DNA of 64,000 bases from Pseudolabrys sp. Its GTDB lineage: Bacteria > Pseudomonadota > Alphaproteobacteria > Rhizobiales > Xanthobacteraceae. Every line of letters begins with the position of its first letter. Position 1 is the first letter of the stretch. The translations under genes were made by a program, and so were the position numbers. Below the pieces are notes generated by a model. The model made no database searches, was not told where the DNA came from, and saw nothing but the letters and a program-made list of their open reading frames with translations. This document shows, piece after piece, positions 31,842-41,842 of this stretch. The DNA is taken from positions 1-64,000 of the forward strand of contig JADGGK010000003.1 in assembly GCA_019689975.1 (NCBI GenBank), given 5' to 3'.

Positions 31842-33590
31842 CTAGCGAGTTTCGGTCGCCTTGGCCAGGATCAAATGTTCTGCATCCGGCAACTGAAAGC
31901 GGGGCATAATCCCGAGCAACGGCGCCACCCGCGCGATGACCTTGGCCGCCGTCGGACCGGCATTCCAGGCGGCGGTCGCATAGCCATGGGTTTCCGGCGT
32001 GGGCTGCGGCTCGTCGAGCATGATGAGCAGCAAATATTCCGGCTTGTCCGCGGGCAATACCGCCATGAAATCGGTCATCAGCCGGTTCTTCGCATAGCGG
32101 CCGTTGATCACCTTTTCGGCGGTGCCGGTCTTGCCGCCGACGTAATAGCCGGGGATATCGACATGCCGCGCCGTTCCCCTCTCCGCATTGAGCCGCATCA
32201 GATAGCGGATCTTCTGACTCGTCTCCGGCTTGAGCACGCGCGTGGCGACGTCCAAGGCCTGCTCGCGGGTGCGCTTGAGGAAGGTCGGCGTGATCAGGAG
32301 CCCGCCATTGACCGTTGCCGCGACGCCCATCGCCGCCTGCAATGGCGTGACCGAAAGGCCGTGACCGAAGGCAATGGTTATGGTGTTGAGTTCGCCCCAA
32401 TGCTTCTTCGGGTATAGCGGTTCGCCCATGCCCGGCAATTCGGTGTGCAGCTTGTCGAGCTGGCCCATCTTCTTGAGGAACGCCTTGTGGTACTCGACGC
32501 CGAGTGAGAGCGCCATGCGGGCGGTGCCGATATTGGAGGAGTAGGTGAAAATCTCCGGGACGCTGAGCACGCGACGTTGCGCGTGGTAATCGTGAATCGT
32601 GAACTTGCCGTAACGCAGCGGCATGCGGGCATCGAAAGTGGAATTCAGCGTGACGCGGCCGCTGTCGAGCGCCATGGCGAGCGTGAGCGCCTTGAATGTG
32701 GAGCCCATCTCATAGACGCCCGTGGTGATACGGTTGATGCGATCAGGATCGGCCGCTTCGCGCGGATTGTTGGGGTCGTAGTCCGGCTCCGATACCAGCG
32801 CCACCACTTCCCCGGTGTTGACATTGAGAACGACGCCCGCGGCGGCCTTGGCGCGGTACTTCTCGCGCGCCTTGGCGAGCTCGTCGCGCAGCGCGAACTG
32901 CACGCGAAGATCGAGCGAAAGGTCGACCGGCCGCTGCAGCCGATCAGTCGCCAGCCCCGCCATGTGCAACGCCGCGAGACCCTGATTGTCGAGCCATTGC
33001 TCGATCCCGGCGATCCCCTTGTTGTCGATGTCGACGAGCCCGATCACCTGCGAGACGGTGGGGCCATTGGGATAGACGCGTTTGTTCTCGTTGAGAAATC
33101 CGATGCCGGGAATGCCGAGGCGGCGAATTTCTTCTTCCTGGCGGGGCGTAATCTCGCGCTTGAGCCAGACGAAGCCGCGCCGGGACGCGAGACGCTCGCG
33201 CAGCTCCCTGGCGTCGAGATCAGGCAAGGTTGCGGTGAGCAGTTCCTCGGCCTCGTCGACGTCGATGACTCTCCGCGGTTCCGCATAAAGCGAAGGTGCC
33301 TTGACGTCGGTGGCGATGATCGCCCCATTGCGGTCGAGAATATCCGGACGTGCGGTCGCGACCGCGTCCTGCGAGACCGAGTGGCGACCGCCGCGATCGT
33401 TCGCGGCGGAGGTGAACAGCACCAGACGCACCGCGATCACGCAATAGAGGCTCGCGAATGCGAGCAGCACCAGCCCGAGCCGCGCCTTGGCCTTGGCGTT
33501 ACGATCAACGCCGCGGCCGTAAAGCAACGCGTGCGCCACTCGCTGCCAGCGAGTCGGGCCGGCGACGGCATGGACCGACATCGCCGTCAT
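31842..33590 (-). CDS. ftsI: peptidoglycan transpeptidase FtsI (class B PBP)
   Basis: MGSTFKALT (SxxK), YSSNIGT, GGKTGTAEK. Confidence 0.96.
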   Translation of the reverse strand: MTAMSVHAVAGPTRWQRVAHALLYGRGVDRNAKAKARLGLVLLAFASLYCVIAVRLVLFTSAANDRGGRHSVSQDAVATARPDILDRNGAIIATDVKAPSLYAEPRRVIDVDEAEELLTATLPDLDARELRERLASRRGFVWLKREITPRQEEEIRRLGIPGIGFLNENKRVYPNGPTVSQVIGLVDIDNKGIAGIEQWLDNQGLAALHMAGLATDRLQRPVDLSLDLRVQFALRDELAKAREKYRAKAAAGVVLNVNTGEVVALVSEPDYDPNNPREAADPDRINRITTGVYEMGSTFKALTLAMALDSGRVTLNSTFDARMPLRYGKFTIHDYHAQRRVLSVPEIFTYSSNIGTARMALSLGVEYHKAFLKKMGQLDKLHTELPGMGEPLYPKKHWGELNTITIAFGHGLSVTPLQAAMGVAATVNGGLLITPTFLKRTREQALDVATRVLKPETSQKIRYLMRLNAERGTARHVDIPGYYVGGKTGTAEKVINGRYAKNRLMTDFMAVLPADKPEYLLLIMLDEPQPTPETHGYATAAWNAGPTAAKVIARVAPLLGIMPRFQLPDAEHLILAKATETR

Positions 33591-33964
33591 GGCTCCTGCC
33601 TTGCCGGGGCGGCGGGAACGCTGCCGGTCACGTCGGGGTCCGCCAGCATGGCGCCGATCGGATCCTTCGCCGTCGGCGGCGCGAGCTGCGGCGACCGTTC
33701 GGGTAGATCCGAGAAGTCGCCGAACTGGGTGGGCTTGACCGGCTCCAGCTTCAGGTGCCGCTCGGCCAGGCTTTGAATGCGCGACGGCGTGGCCAGGCGC
33801 GCCCATTCCGCGCGCAAGGAGGCGATCGCATCGCGCTGCTCGCGGATCGCGTCGCGCAGTTTGGCGACCTTCTCCGCCTGCAGGGTCGAATCGAATTTGA
33901 TCTTGTAGACCGCGGCCGCGGCAACAATCAGCGCCGCAATCACCAGAAAATTGAGAACACGCAT
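33587..33964 (-). CDS. ftsL: cell division protein FtsL
   Basis: Short single-TM coiled-coil protein between rsmH and ftsI. Confidence 0.88.
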   Translation of the reverse strand: MRVLNFLVIAALIVAAAAVYKIKFDSTLQAEKVAKLRDAIREQRDAIASLRAEWARLATPSRIQSLAERHLKLEPVKPTQFGDFSDLPERSPQLAPPTAKDPIGAMLADPDVTGSVPAAPARQEP

Positions 33965-33967
33965 CGG

Positions 33968-34996
33968 TCAGCGTTCCCTCGCAATGTCCTCGATCGCGGG
34001 CAAAGGCGGTAACGGCGGCGGCTCGGCGCGCGCCGGTGCCGCAAGACGCTCGGCTGCGCGCAGCTTGGCGGAGCGGGCGCGCGGATTGCGCGCGACCTCC
34101 TCGATACCCGCACTCAGCGGGCGGCGCGTGAGGGAACGGAAACTGGGCGCCGGCCTACCCAATTCCGGCGTGTGTCGCGAACCGCTTGTCGACCGGCTGC
34201 GGTCAACGATGAAGGTCTTGACCATACGGTCTTCCAGGGAATGGAACGACACCACGACGAGGCGTCCGCCGGGTTTCAGCACGCGCTCGGCGGCGAGCAG
34301 CGCGCCCGCAAGCTCGCGCAGCTCGTCATTCACCGCCATGCGCAGGGCCTGGAACGTGCGGGTCGCGGGATGTATCGAGCCGGCGCGTGCCGGTACCACC
34401 GAGGCAACGACCTCGGCCAGGGCGCGCGTGGTCGCAATCGGCGCCTTTTGCCGCGCCTTGACGATGGCACGCGCGACGGCACGGGCATGCTTCTCTTCGC
34501 CGAGCGTGGCGATGATGGCGGCAAGCGCCCGCTCGTCCGCACGTGCGACGAGATCGGCCGCGCTTATCCCGTCGCCGGCCATCCGCATGTCGAGCGGACC
34601 GTCGTGCCGGAACGAAAAGCCGCGCGCCGGAGTATCGAGCTGCATGGAGGAGACGCCGAGATCCAGCACCACGCCGTCGACCGCCGCGAAACCGAATGCG
34701 CGTGCCACGGCGTCAAGACGAGAAAAGCGATCGTCGACCAGCACGAGGCGGCCGCGTGCCTGCGCGACCAAATCGGCGCCCAGCGCCACCGCGGTGCGAT
34801 CGCGATCGATGCCGATCACGCGGCAGTCCGCCGCCGCAAGCATTTCCCGCGCATAGCCGCCGCCGCCGAAAGTGCCGTCGATATAGACACCGCCGTCGCG
34901 AACAGCGAGAAGCTCGACCGCGGCGCGGCTGAGCACGGGAATGTGGAGGGCGGGTCCGCCTGCGACAGCGCGAGAGCTGTCGCCGCCCACCGTCAT
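33968..34996 (-). CDS. rsmH: 16S rRNA (cytosine(1402)-N(4))-methyltransferase
   Basis: [36 protein letters not shown]; start trimmed to MTVGGD. Confidence 0.96.
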   Translation of the reverse strand: MTVGGDSSRAVAGGPALHIPVLSRAAVELLAVRDGGVYIDGTFGGGGYAREMLAAADCRVIGIDRDRTAVALGADLVAQARGRLVLVDDRFSRLDAVARAFGFAAVDGVVLDLGVSSMQLDTPARGFSFRHDGPLDMRMAGDGISAADLVARADERALAAIIATLGEEKHARAVARAIVKARQKAPIATTRALAEVVASVVPARAGSIHPATRTFQALRMAVNDELRELAGALLAAERVLKPGGRLVVVSFHSLEDRMVKTFIVDRSRSTSGSRHTPELGRPAPSFRSLTRRPLSAGIEEVARNPRARSAKLRAAERLAAPARAEPPPLPPLPAIEDIARER

Positions 34997-35478
34997 TCCC
35001 GTGCTCCGGGCGCCTCTTGCGCCGCCGCGGAGCCGAGGCCGGCCTTGAGCGCGCGCACCATTTGCGTGGCCTCCGCAAGCTCGCGCTTGAATCGACTCGG
35101 CTCCCAGATCTGGAATTTGTGACCAAGGCCGACGAAAGCGACTTCGCCGGCGATGCCGGCATGCCGCTTCAGGTTCTCGCTCAGCACGACCCTCCCCTCG
35201 CCGTCGAGCCGGAGCGTCTCGCTCGTGCCGTAGAGTGCGAGCGCGAGCCGCTCGCGCTCCTGCGAGAAGGGCGGATACCGGCCAATCAGCGTTGCGATCT
35301 CCGCCATGAGCGCATTGCCTCCCGCGTCGATCGCCGGCAGGGCAAGAGCGGGATAACAATAGAGTCCATCGAACCCATCGCGCGCCAAGACCGAGCGGTA
35401 GGAAGCGGGAATCGAGACACGTCCTTTCGCGTCGAGTCGCAGCGTGAAATTGGCGACGAAGCGGTCCATCACCCGCAT
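34993..35478 (-). CDS. mraZ: division/cell wall cluster transcriptional repressor MraZ
   Basis: [16 protein letters not shown] and [19 protein letters not shown] AbrB-like repeats. Confidence 0.95.
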   Translation of the reverse strand: MRVMDRFVANFTLRLDAKGRVSIPASYRSVLARDGFDGLYCYPALALPAIDAGGNALMAEIATLIGRYPPFSQERERLALALYGTSETLRLDGEGRVVLSENLKRHAGIAGEVAFVGLGHKFQIWEPSRFKRELAEATQMVRALKAGLGSAAAQEAPGARE

Positions 35479-35585
35479 CCCGCGCGACGACCCGAAGTCC
35501 CCATCGACCCGCGGCGGACGGGCCAATGCACTTCCAACGGGTGTCGTCGTCCCCTGAGCCCGTCGCCAGCTCGCACGTCGTTTTA

Positions 35586-35615
35586 TGGGATAACATGGGA
35601 TATTATGGGCGTCAA
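35586..35615 (-). promoter_or_regulatory. MraZ box (three TGGG repeats at exact 10-bp spacing) overlapping a sigma70-like promoter of mraZ
   Basis: + strand aTGGGataacaTGGGatattaTGGGcg (TGGG at 35586, 35596, 35606); minus-strand TTGACG-N17-TATCCC (35610-35615 / 35587-35592). Confidence 0.65.
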
Positions 35616-35876
35616 CGAAGCATCGCGCCCACCTTGGCCGGTCAGGCGCTGATGCGCGCTTCCCGCTATTAACGGCGCTTAAACTTAAGGATCTGTTGCC
35701 GGGGAAGGCCCCGCCGCCCGGCAATGTCTGCAGCGCAGACCCAATCGGCGGGCGCGGCAGAGGAACCGGCGCCCGCGACGAGGAGTTGGCGCGGCATGAG
35801 GCGCCGGCGCCCGTCGGCGGTTCCCTTGCCAGTCGTGCGTGGCGGGTTCCCGTCGCCCCGCAAAGGAGGCGAAGCG

Positions 35877-36401
35877 ATGAAAAAACGCAACTCACCGATC
35901 CCGATCGTCTATGGCGTCGCGCTATCGGCGCTGCTCGTGGCCAGCGCAGGTGCCCAGACGAACTCGGTCCCGGCGGGAACCACCGCCGCGCCGACGGCGG
36001 AACAGGCCCGGAGCGTCGGCAAACCTCAATTCGTCGCCGCGCAGCGACCGGACCAATGGTTGGCGTCCAACTTCAAGGGCACCGAAGTGATCGGTGCCGA
36101 CGGCAAGAAGATCGGGGCCGTCACCGACATCTTGTTCGACCGGTCGGGCAAGATCGACGCCTACGTGGTGAGCGTCGGCGGCTTCTTGGGCATGGGCGCC
36201 AAGGAGGTGGCATTGACCCCAGGCTCCTTCGACGTCGTGCCGGGCGCGAACGGCGGCACCGATCGGCTCAAGCTCTCGGTCGGCCAGGACGAACTCAAAC
36301 AAGCGCAGAACTTCGCGCCCTACACACCACCGCGTCCCGCCACGACCGGCGCCGCGCCGGGCGGCATGCGTCCGCCGGGCGGAGCGCCGACAGGCCGCTG
36401 A
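35877..36401 (+). CDS. PRC-barrel domain protein, secreted
   Basis: Signal peptide; GTEVIGADGKKIGAVTDILFDRSGKIDAYVVSVGGFLGMGAKEVAL PRC-barrel. Confidence 0.85.
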   Translation: MKKRNSPIPIVYGVALSALLVASAGAQTNSVPAGTTAAPTAEQARSVGKPQFVAAQRPDQWLASNFKGTEVIGADGKKIGAVTDILFDRSGKIDAYVVSVGGFLGMGAKEVALTPGSFDVVPGANGGTDRLKLSVGQDELKQAQNFAPYTPPRPATTGAAPGGMRPPGGAPTGR

Positions 36402-36538
36402 AAGCGGATCCATAGGCTCGAACAAGCTGCGGCGGCATTCCGCGTCGTGCGGACGCCGCTGCGGCTTGAATTTTGCGGCCTTGCATTGCACGGTGCGGCG
36501 GCGCATTGCTGCGCCTTCACCCAAAGCTTCCGTTGATC

Positions 36539-37309
36539 ATGCCGCAGTTCCAACCGGATTCCTTCATCGTCTCCGAGGTCGTGCCTTCGCCCAATCATGA
36601 CATGCGTATCGGCGGGCCGCCCGACATGATTCTCCTCCATTATACGGGCATGCAAAACGGGGAGGCGGCGCTCAAGCAGCTGTGTTCGCCGACCAGCAAA
36701 GTCTCGGCGCATTATGTCGTGTTCGAGGACGGGCGCGTCGTGCAATGCGTGCCGGAGGAACGGCGTGCCTGGCACGCGGGGGTCTCTTCTTGGGCGGGCG
36801 AGACGGACATCAACTCGCGCTCCATCGGGATTGAGGTGGTCAATCCCGGTCACGAGTTCGGCTATGCGGAGTTTCCGTTGCGCCAGATTGCCGCCGTGAT
36901 CTCACTTTGCAAATCGATCCTGACGCGACGTGGGCCGATCGCCGCCGACCGCGTGCTCGCACATTCCGACGTCGCGCCCATGCGCAAGCAGGATCCCGGA
37001 GAGAAATTTCCGTGGCAGCTCCTGAGTGAATCGGGCATCGGACATTGGGTCAGGCCGGCGCCGGTCGACATCGAGGGTGGCGTGCTCAGACTCGGCGACC
37101 GCGGCGAGAGCGTCACGCGCCTGCAGCGCGCGTTGCGCGACTACGGCTACGGGCTTGCCGAGAGCGGAGTCTATGACGAGGCGACGCGCGCGGTCGTCAC
37201 CGCTTTCCAGCGTCATTTCCGGCCGGCACGCGTCGACGGCGTTGCCGACGCCTCGACCGTGCTGACCTTGCGTGCGCTCACGGAGACGCGGCCCAAACCG
37301 TTCGCATAG
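36539..37309 (+). CDS. N-acetylmuramoyl-L-alanine amidase (Amidase_2) with peptidoglycan-binding domain
   Basis: ILLHYTGMQNGEAALKQL, HYVVFEDGRVVQCVPEERRAWHAG, AHSDVAPMRKQDPGEKFPW; C-terminal PG_binding_1. Confidence 0.93.
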   Translation: MPQFQPDSFIVSEVVPSPNHDMRIGGPPDMILLHYTGMQNGEAALKQLCSPTSKVSAHYVVFEDGRVVQCVPEERRAWHAGVSSWAGETDINSRSIGIEVVNPGHEFGYAEFPLRQIAAVISLCKSILTRRGPIAADRVLAHSDVAPMRKQDPGEKFPWQLLSESGIGHWVRPAPVDIEGGVLRLGDRGESVTRLQRALRDYGYGLAESGVYDEATRAVVTAFQRHFRPARVDGVADASTVLTLRALTETRPKPFA

Positions 37310-37359
37310 CACCGGTTCCGATCGGATTGAAACGCCCCCGTCGTTGCGTGGGTGCCCGG

Positions 37360-37445
37360 CAAGGGGATGAAGCAATCGAGCCTCGGCATCGTCAATTCGG
37401 GATTGCCTCGCCGCACTCGCAATGCGTTCGCAATGACGGGTCACG
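37360..37445. repeat. dispersed rhizobial-type intergenic repeat (GGATTGC...CGCAATGACG type), degenerate
   Basis: gggattgcctcgccgcactcgcaatgcgttcgcaatgacggg; related segment at about 55.26-55.39 kb. Confidence 0.4.
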
Positions 37446-37721
37446 CTCGCCGAGATCTGCTCCGCGATTCATTCCGCGGCCCGGCGCGACGGGCTTTCCC
37501 GCCACAACAGTCCCGATCGGCCGCGACGCCGCTGCATCGCTGAGGCCGCACGCGCCACGGAGACATAGTGCGCTTTTCCGCCTCCGCCGCGGAAATCCTG
37601 CCAACGGGCAACGGCGGAATCACGGTCACGGGCTCACGATGACGATGACAACGCCTCGATGATTTTCCGGCTCCCACCGCCGCATTAACCCGCCGTCGAC
37701 GCAAGCCCCAAACCGACAGGT

Positions 37722-38633
37722 TTACGACCCGGCGGCGCGACGCCAGGGCGCGCCGGCGAAGCGCTTGTAAAGAAAATCGATGAATACTGCCACGCGCGGC
37801 AGACGCTGGCGTCCGGGCGGGAAAATCACCGAAAGCGGATATGGCTCGACGTGATGACTGTCGACGAGAAGCGGCACCAAAAGACCCCTGCGCAGCGGCT
37901 CGCCCACGATCACATCCGACATGCGAATAATGCCGGCGCCGCCGATCGCCAGCCGCAAGGCGGCTTCCGCGTCGTCCGTCGTCACGCGTGGATGAATCGC
38001 GACGACGTCGATGCGGCCGGCGGTCTTGAAGGGCCAACGGTCGAGCCCGGGGCCGGCGACAAGGATGCAATCGTGATCTCTGAGATCCTCCGCGCTGCGC
38101 GGCGCGCCGCGCCGGGCGATATAATCCGGCGATGCGCAGATGACGCGCTGCAGTTCGACCAGCCTGCGTCGTACGTACGAGCCTTGCGGGATGTGGCCGG
38201 AGCGCACGGCAATGTCGGCCTGCTCGTCGATGAGATCGACCAAGCGGTCGGTGATCGTGAGCCGCACATCGATCTCGGGATAGCGCGCCAGAAATTCGGC
38301 AAGCGCTGGGGCCAATTGGTGCAAGCCGAAGGCGGTTCCCGCATTGACATGCAATTCACCGCGTGGCGCACCGCGCGCGCGCATGACCTCGGCCTCGGCA
38401 TCCTCGATGTCGCGCACGATGCGCCGTGCGCGGGCGAGAAAGCCTTCGCCTTCGGGCGTGAGCGCAAGACGGCGGGTGCTGCGCTCCATGAGCCGGGCCC
38501 CGAGACGATCTTCAAGCCTGGACATGAGCTTCGACACCGCCGAGGGCGTCAGGCCAAGATCCCGCGCCGCGGCCGAAAAACTGCCGCGTTCCATGACGCG
38601 CACGAAAACGCGCAGGTCGGAGGCGGCTTCCAT
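37722..38633 (-). CDS. LysR-family transcriptional regulator
   Basis: N-terminal HTH (FSAAARDLGLTPSAVSKLMSRLEDRLGARLMERSTRRLALT) and LysR substrate domain. Confidence 0.95.
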   Translation of the reverse strand: MEAASDLRVFVRVMERGSFSAAARDLGLTPSAVSKLMSRLEDRLGARLMERSTRRLALTPEGEGFLARARRIVRDIEDAEAEVMRARGAPRGELHVNAGTAFGLHQLAPALAEFLARYPEIDVRLTITDRLVDLIDEQADIAVRSGHIPQGSYVRRRLVELQRVICASPDYIARRGAPRSAEDLRDHDCILVAGPGLDRWPFKTAGRIDVVAIHPRVTTDDAEAALRLAIGGAGIIRMSDVIVGEPLRRGLLVPLLVDSHHVEPYPLSVIFPPGRQRLPRVAVFIDFLYKRFAGAPWRRAAGS

Positions 38634-38641
38634 GCTATCTG

Positions 38642-38654
38642 TTCCTTAAAGGAA
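38642..38654. repeat. 13-bp palindrome TTCCTTAAAGGAA just upstream of the lysR start
   Basis: Perfect palindrome in a local AT-rich region. Confidence 0.4.
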
Positions 38655-38701
38655 TAAATTAATGGTAGTAATATCATATTATCATCGAGAAGGAACAATT
38701 T

Positions 38702-38995
38702 ATGATGCCGGCACGACCTTTCCGAAGGAGGAGGATGCCCGTGCGCGCGCAGCCGCAACAGAATGACCGGGTCGGCGAAGCACGCGATCTGTCGCTTGCC
38801 GCCATCGAGGCGATCATCGACAGCGCGCGTTGGCGCAGGAGTGCGGCGCTCCGTGCCCGCCTTTTGGCGCTCGAGGACCGGGTGCGGGGGGCAATGGCGG
38901 CCTGTCGGCTGACGTCAACCCCGCGCTGCGGCCCGCAAGGTCTTTGTCGCCGGGATTTTCTGGGTCCAAGGCAAATTTTTCGGCCGCGCGCTTGA
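38702..38995 (+). CDS. hypothetical small basic protein, divergent from lysR
   Basis: GAAGGA SD 7 nt before ATG; 97 aa; no recognised family. Confidence 0.35.
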   Translation: MMPARPFRRRRMPVRAQPQQNDRVGEARDLSLAAIEAIIDSARWRRSAALRARLLALEDRVRGAMAACRLTSTPRCGPQGLCRRDFLGPRQIFRPRA

Positions 38996-39026
38996 CGCCC
39001 GGTCGGCCAGCCCCCATCCCTATCAA

Positions 39027-39463
39027 GGTCAGTCGGCCGGACGGCCGCTCCGCGCCAGGGCCGAAAGGCGGCCGGGGAGGAAAGTCCGGGCTCCACGGAT
39101 CGACGGTGCCGGATAACGTCCGGCGGGAGGAGCCCTCAGGGCAAAACCCAGGGACAGTGCCACAGAAAACAGACCGCCGCGGCACCCTCGTCTTGGCGCC
39201 GCGGCAAGGGTGAAACGGTGCGGTAAGAGCGCACCGCGCTTCCGGCAACGGAAGCGGCACGGCAAACCCCACCGGGAGCAAGACCGAATAGGAACGGCGC
39301 GACCGCGCCCCGCGCGAGCGGAGATGCGGTCGGATCATCGGTCCGGATCTGCCGTTCGGGTAGGTTGCTTGATGCGCCGGGCGACCGGCGTACCAGAGGA
39401 ATGGCCGTCACGCCTGCGGTCTGCCGCAGGCCATACAGAACCCGGCTTACAGGCCGGCTGATC
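39027..39463 (+). ncRNA. rnpB: RNase P RNA (bacterial type A)
   Basis: Conserved GAGGAAAGTCCGGGCTCCAC, AGGGTGAAACGGTGCGGTAAGAGCGCACCGCG and ACAGAACCCGGCTTACAGG; terminal P1 pairing GGTCAGTCGGCC/GGCCGGCTGATC. Confidence 0.96.
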
Positions 39464-39470
39464 AAGCAAA

Positions 39471-39502
39471 GGAGGCCCGGCGGCAAAACCCGTCGGGCCT
39501 CC
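39471..39502 (+). terminator. stem-loop just downstream of rnpB
   Basis: GGAGGCCCG...CGGGCCTCC, 9-bp stem plus inner CGG/CCG. Confidence 0.6.
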
Positions 39503-39666
39503 GCCAGTGTGCGGATCCCGGAATTTGCCCGCAGGCCGCGTTGCGCCGACGCGAGATCCGTTTAGATTGGACGGCTCCGCTCGCCCACAATCGTCGTGGC
39601 GCATGATCCGGCCTCGAAAACCGGTTCCGGCCATTCGGGGTCCTGCGCCAGCATGCCGCCTCCCGC

Positions 39667-40551
39667 ATGTCGCTCAGTCGTCGTGAAAAACTCGGTCTCG
39701 CGCTCGGCTGCGCGGGCGTCCTGCTGTTCGGCGGCACGCTGCCGGCGACACGACTTGCCGTTCCGACCATCGACCCACTGTTCCTGAGCGCCGCGCGCGC
39801 GGCAGTCGCCGGCATTGCCGGCGTCATCGTCCTTCTGGTGCTGCGCCGCCCGCTGCCGCCGCGCAAATTGTGCGGCGAGCTGTTGCTCACCGCGCTCTTC
39901 ACCATCGTCGGCTTTCCCGTGTCGATGGCCTTCGCGATGACGCGCGTGCCGGCAACGCATGGCGGCGTGGTGCTCGGAATCATTCCGCTCGCCACCGTGG
40001 CCGTGGCCGCGCTGATCGCGCACGAGCGTCCGAGCGCCGGTTTCTGGCTTGCCAGCCTGGGGGGAGCGGCGATCGTCGTCGCCTTCGTCCTGCGCGAGGA
40101 GGGATCTCCCCAAGTCGCGCTTGGCGACCTGTTCCTCCTCGGCACAATTGTGTCGGCCGCCTTCGGCTATACCCTGTCGGGACGGCTGAGCCGCAGTCTC
40201 CCCGGCTGGGAGGTGATCTGCTGGCAGGTGGCGCTGTTCCTGCCGCTATCGGCGACGGCGACCCTCTGGCTCTGGCCGCCGAGCTTCTCTCACGTGACGT
40301 CCGAGGCTTGGGCGGGCTTCGTCTATGTGAGCTTCGTCAGCCAGTTCTTCGCCTTCTTCGTGTTCAACGCGGCCATGGCCATGGGCGGCGTGGCGCGCGT
40401 CGGCCAATTGATGCTGCTGCAGCCCTTCGTGATCGTGGCGCTCGCGGCGCTCGTCAACGGCGAGCCGTTGCGGCTTGCGAGTTTCGCCTTCGCCGCCGCG
40501 GTCGTGATCGCGGTGGTCATCGGTCAACGCATGCAGGTCGCCCGCAGGTGA
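39667..40551 (+). CDS. DMT/EamA family transporter
   Basis: About ten hydrophobic segments, internal EamA duplication. Confidence 0.9.
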   Translation: MSLSRREKLGLALGCAGVLLFGGTLPATRLAVPTIDPLFLSAARAAVAGIAGVIVLLVLRRPLPPRKLCGELLLTALFTIVGFPVSMAFAMTRVPATHGGVVLGIIPLATVAVAALIAHERPSAGFWLASLGGAAIVVAFVLREEGSPQVALGDLFLLGTIVSAAFGYTLSGRLSRSLPGWEVICWQVALFLPLSATATLWLWPPSFSHVTSEAWAGFVYVSFVSQFFAFFVFNAAMAMGGVARVGQLMLLQPFVIVALAALVNGEPLRLASFAFAAAVVIAVVIGQRMQVARR

Positions 40552-40797
40552 TCCCTGCAAGCGGCGGCCGCGCCTGCGGCGCGCTTTCTCACCCCGTGGC
40601 GACCCGCTCACCCGGAAAGACGACGCGGCATCCTGCGGCAAGCCCAAGCCGGCACGGCTTCACACGGTTCATCGCCCAAGAAAGCCCCCGCCCGACGGGC
40701 TCGACCATGACCAGCGTGACCGGCGCCCGCGTCGATGCGCGGCCCGCCCGCGGACCGAGAAGCCGGCGCCGGGCATGCGCCAGCGCTTGTCGGCGCA

Positions 40798-41160
40798 TCA
40801 TTCATCCCACGCCTGTACCAGGGTCTGCCGTGCGATCTTGCCGCCCTTAAGTTCGCAGATCGCCAGACACAACACGCGCGCACCGTCCGGATAGGTGCAG
40901 GCTTGGCTGAAGGCGAGCCGGTCACCCTCCGCCACGCATAAGTCCACCTGGTGGGTCATGACACGACTGCAGATGTCGCTCCAGAATACGCTGATTGCCG
41001 CTTTGCCCTTTACCTCGCGCGGCCTGCTCGGCGTGTTGTTGCGGTCAACGATCCTCACATGTGCATCGTCGGAGTAGAAATTCGCCAGCATGCGTCCGTC
41101 CCGAGTTTCGATCGCATGCTTGATGTCGGCACAGGTTACGGCGCGGGTTTTTGCGGTCAT
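40798..41160 (-). CDS. nuclear transport factor 2 / SnoaL-like domain protein
   Basis: DIKHAIETRDGRMLANFYSDDAHVRIVDRNN...; start trimmed to MTAKTRAV. Confidence 0.75.
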   Translation of the reverse strand: MTAKTRAVTCADIKHAIETRDGRMLANFYSDDAHVRIVDRNNTPSRPREVKGKAAISVFWSDICSRVMTHQVDLCVAEGDRLAFSQACTYPDGARVLCLAICELKGGKIARQTLVQAWDE

Positions 41161-41229
41161 GGTCGCCCCTCGTGATCTGCGTCGTCTGCCGCCGCCGAGA
41201 TGTCGGCGACGGCACGACCGCGATTGCAA

Positions 41230-41724
41230 CTACCTGATCCCCGTCGGCTTGCTTTTTGCCGCGGCCGCCTGCATGACGGTATCCACCTCGCGCTTGAATC
41301 CGTTGAGGTCGATCTCAAGACCGTTGAGCACCGTGCTCCAGTGGCGCACCAGGGCGGCCATGGCCACGGCCTCCTTGATTTCCTGATCGGTCGCGCCGCT
41401 GGCTTTGGCGGCGGCGGTGTGGAAATAGATGCAGTACTGGCAGGGGATCTGCGCCGCCACGCCGAGGCCGATAAGCTCCTTGGTCTTGGCATCGAGCTTC
41501 GTCTTGGCGAGCTGCACCGACTTGAATTCCGACCAGGCCCCGGCGATTGCCGATTCCGGGAATGCTTTGAAGAAGCTCGGTACCGATCCCAGCGTCTGAT
41601 CGATATCGCGATAAGTCGCCTGCGCCGATACCTCCTCGCTCCTGACCCATTCTGCCGCCCCGCTGAGCATGCCGATCAGCGCCGCGGTGGCTAGCGTAAT
41701 CCCAATGCCCGTTGTCCGTCGCAT
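41230..41724 (-). CDS. carboxymuconolactone decarboxylase/AhpD-like protein with signal peptide
   Basis: LDAKTKELIGLGVAAQIPCQYCIYFHTAAAKASGATDQEIKEAV (CxxC...H). Confidence 0.88.
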   Translation of the reverse strand: MRRTTGIGITLATAALIGMLSGAAEWVRSEEVSAQATYRDIDQTLGSVPSFFKAFPESAIAGAWSEFKSVQLAKTKLDAKTKELIGLGVAAQIPCQYCIYFHTAAAKASGATDQEIKEAVAMAALVRHWSTVLNGLEIDLNGFKREVDTVMQAAAAKSKPTGIR

Positions 41725-41842
41725 GTCATCCTCCTTTCATGCCCCGGGTGCTCGACCCGGCGCGGATGACATTGCACGCAAAGCGCCTCACCCCGCTTCG
41801 CCTGAGCGGCTCATGGCAGGATGGCCCGTTCGGGCCACCGGG

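Noticed and set aside
38814-39634. Several ORFs on both strands around 39 kb
   Set aside because: They overlap the RNase P RNA gene and are coincidental open frames in a structured GC-rich RNA.
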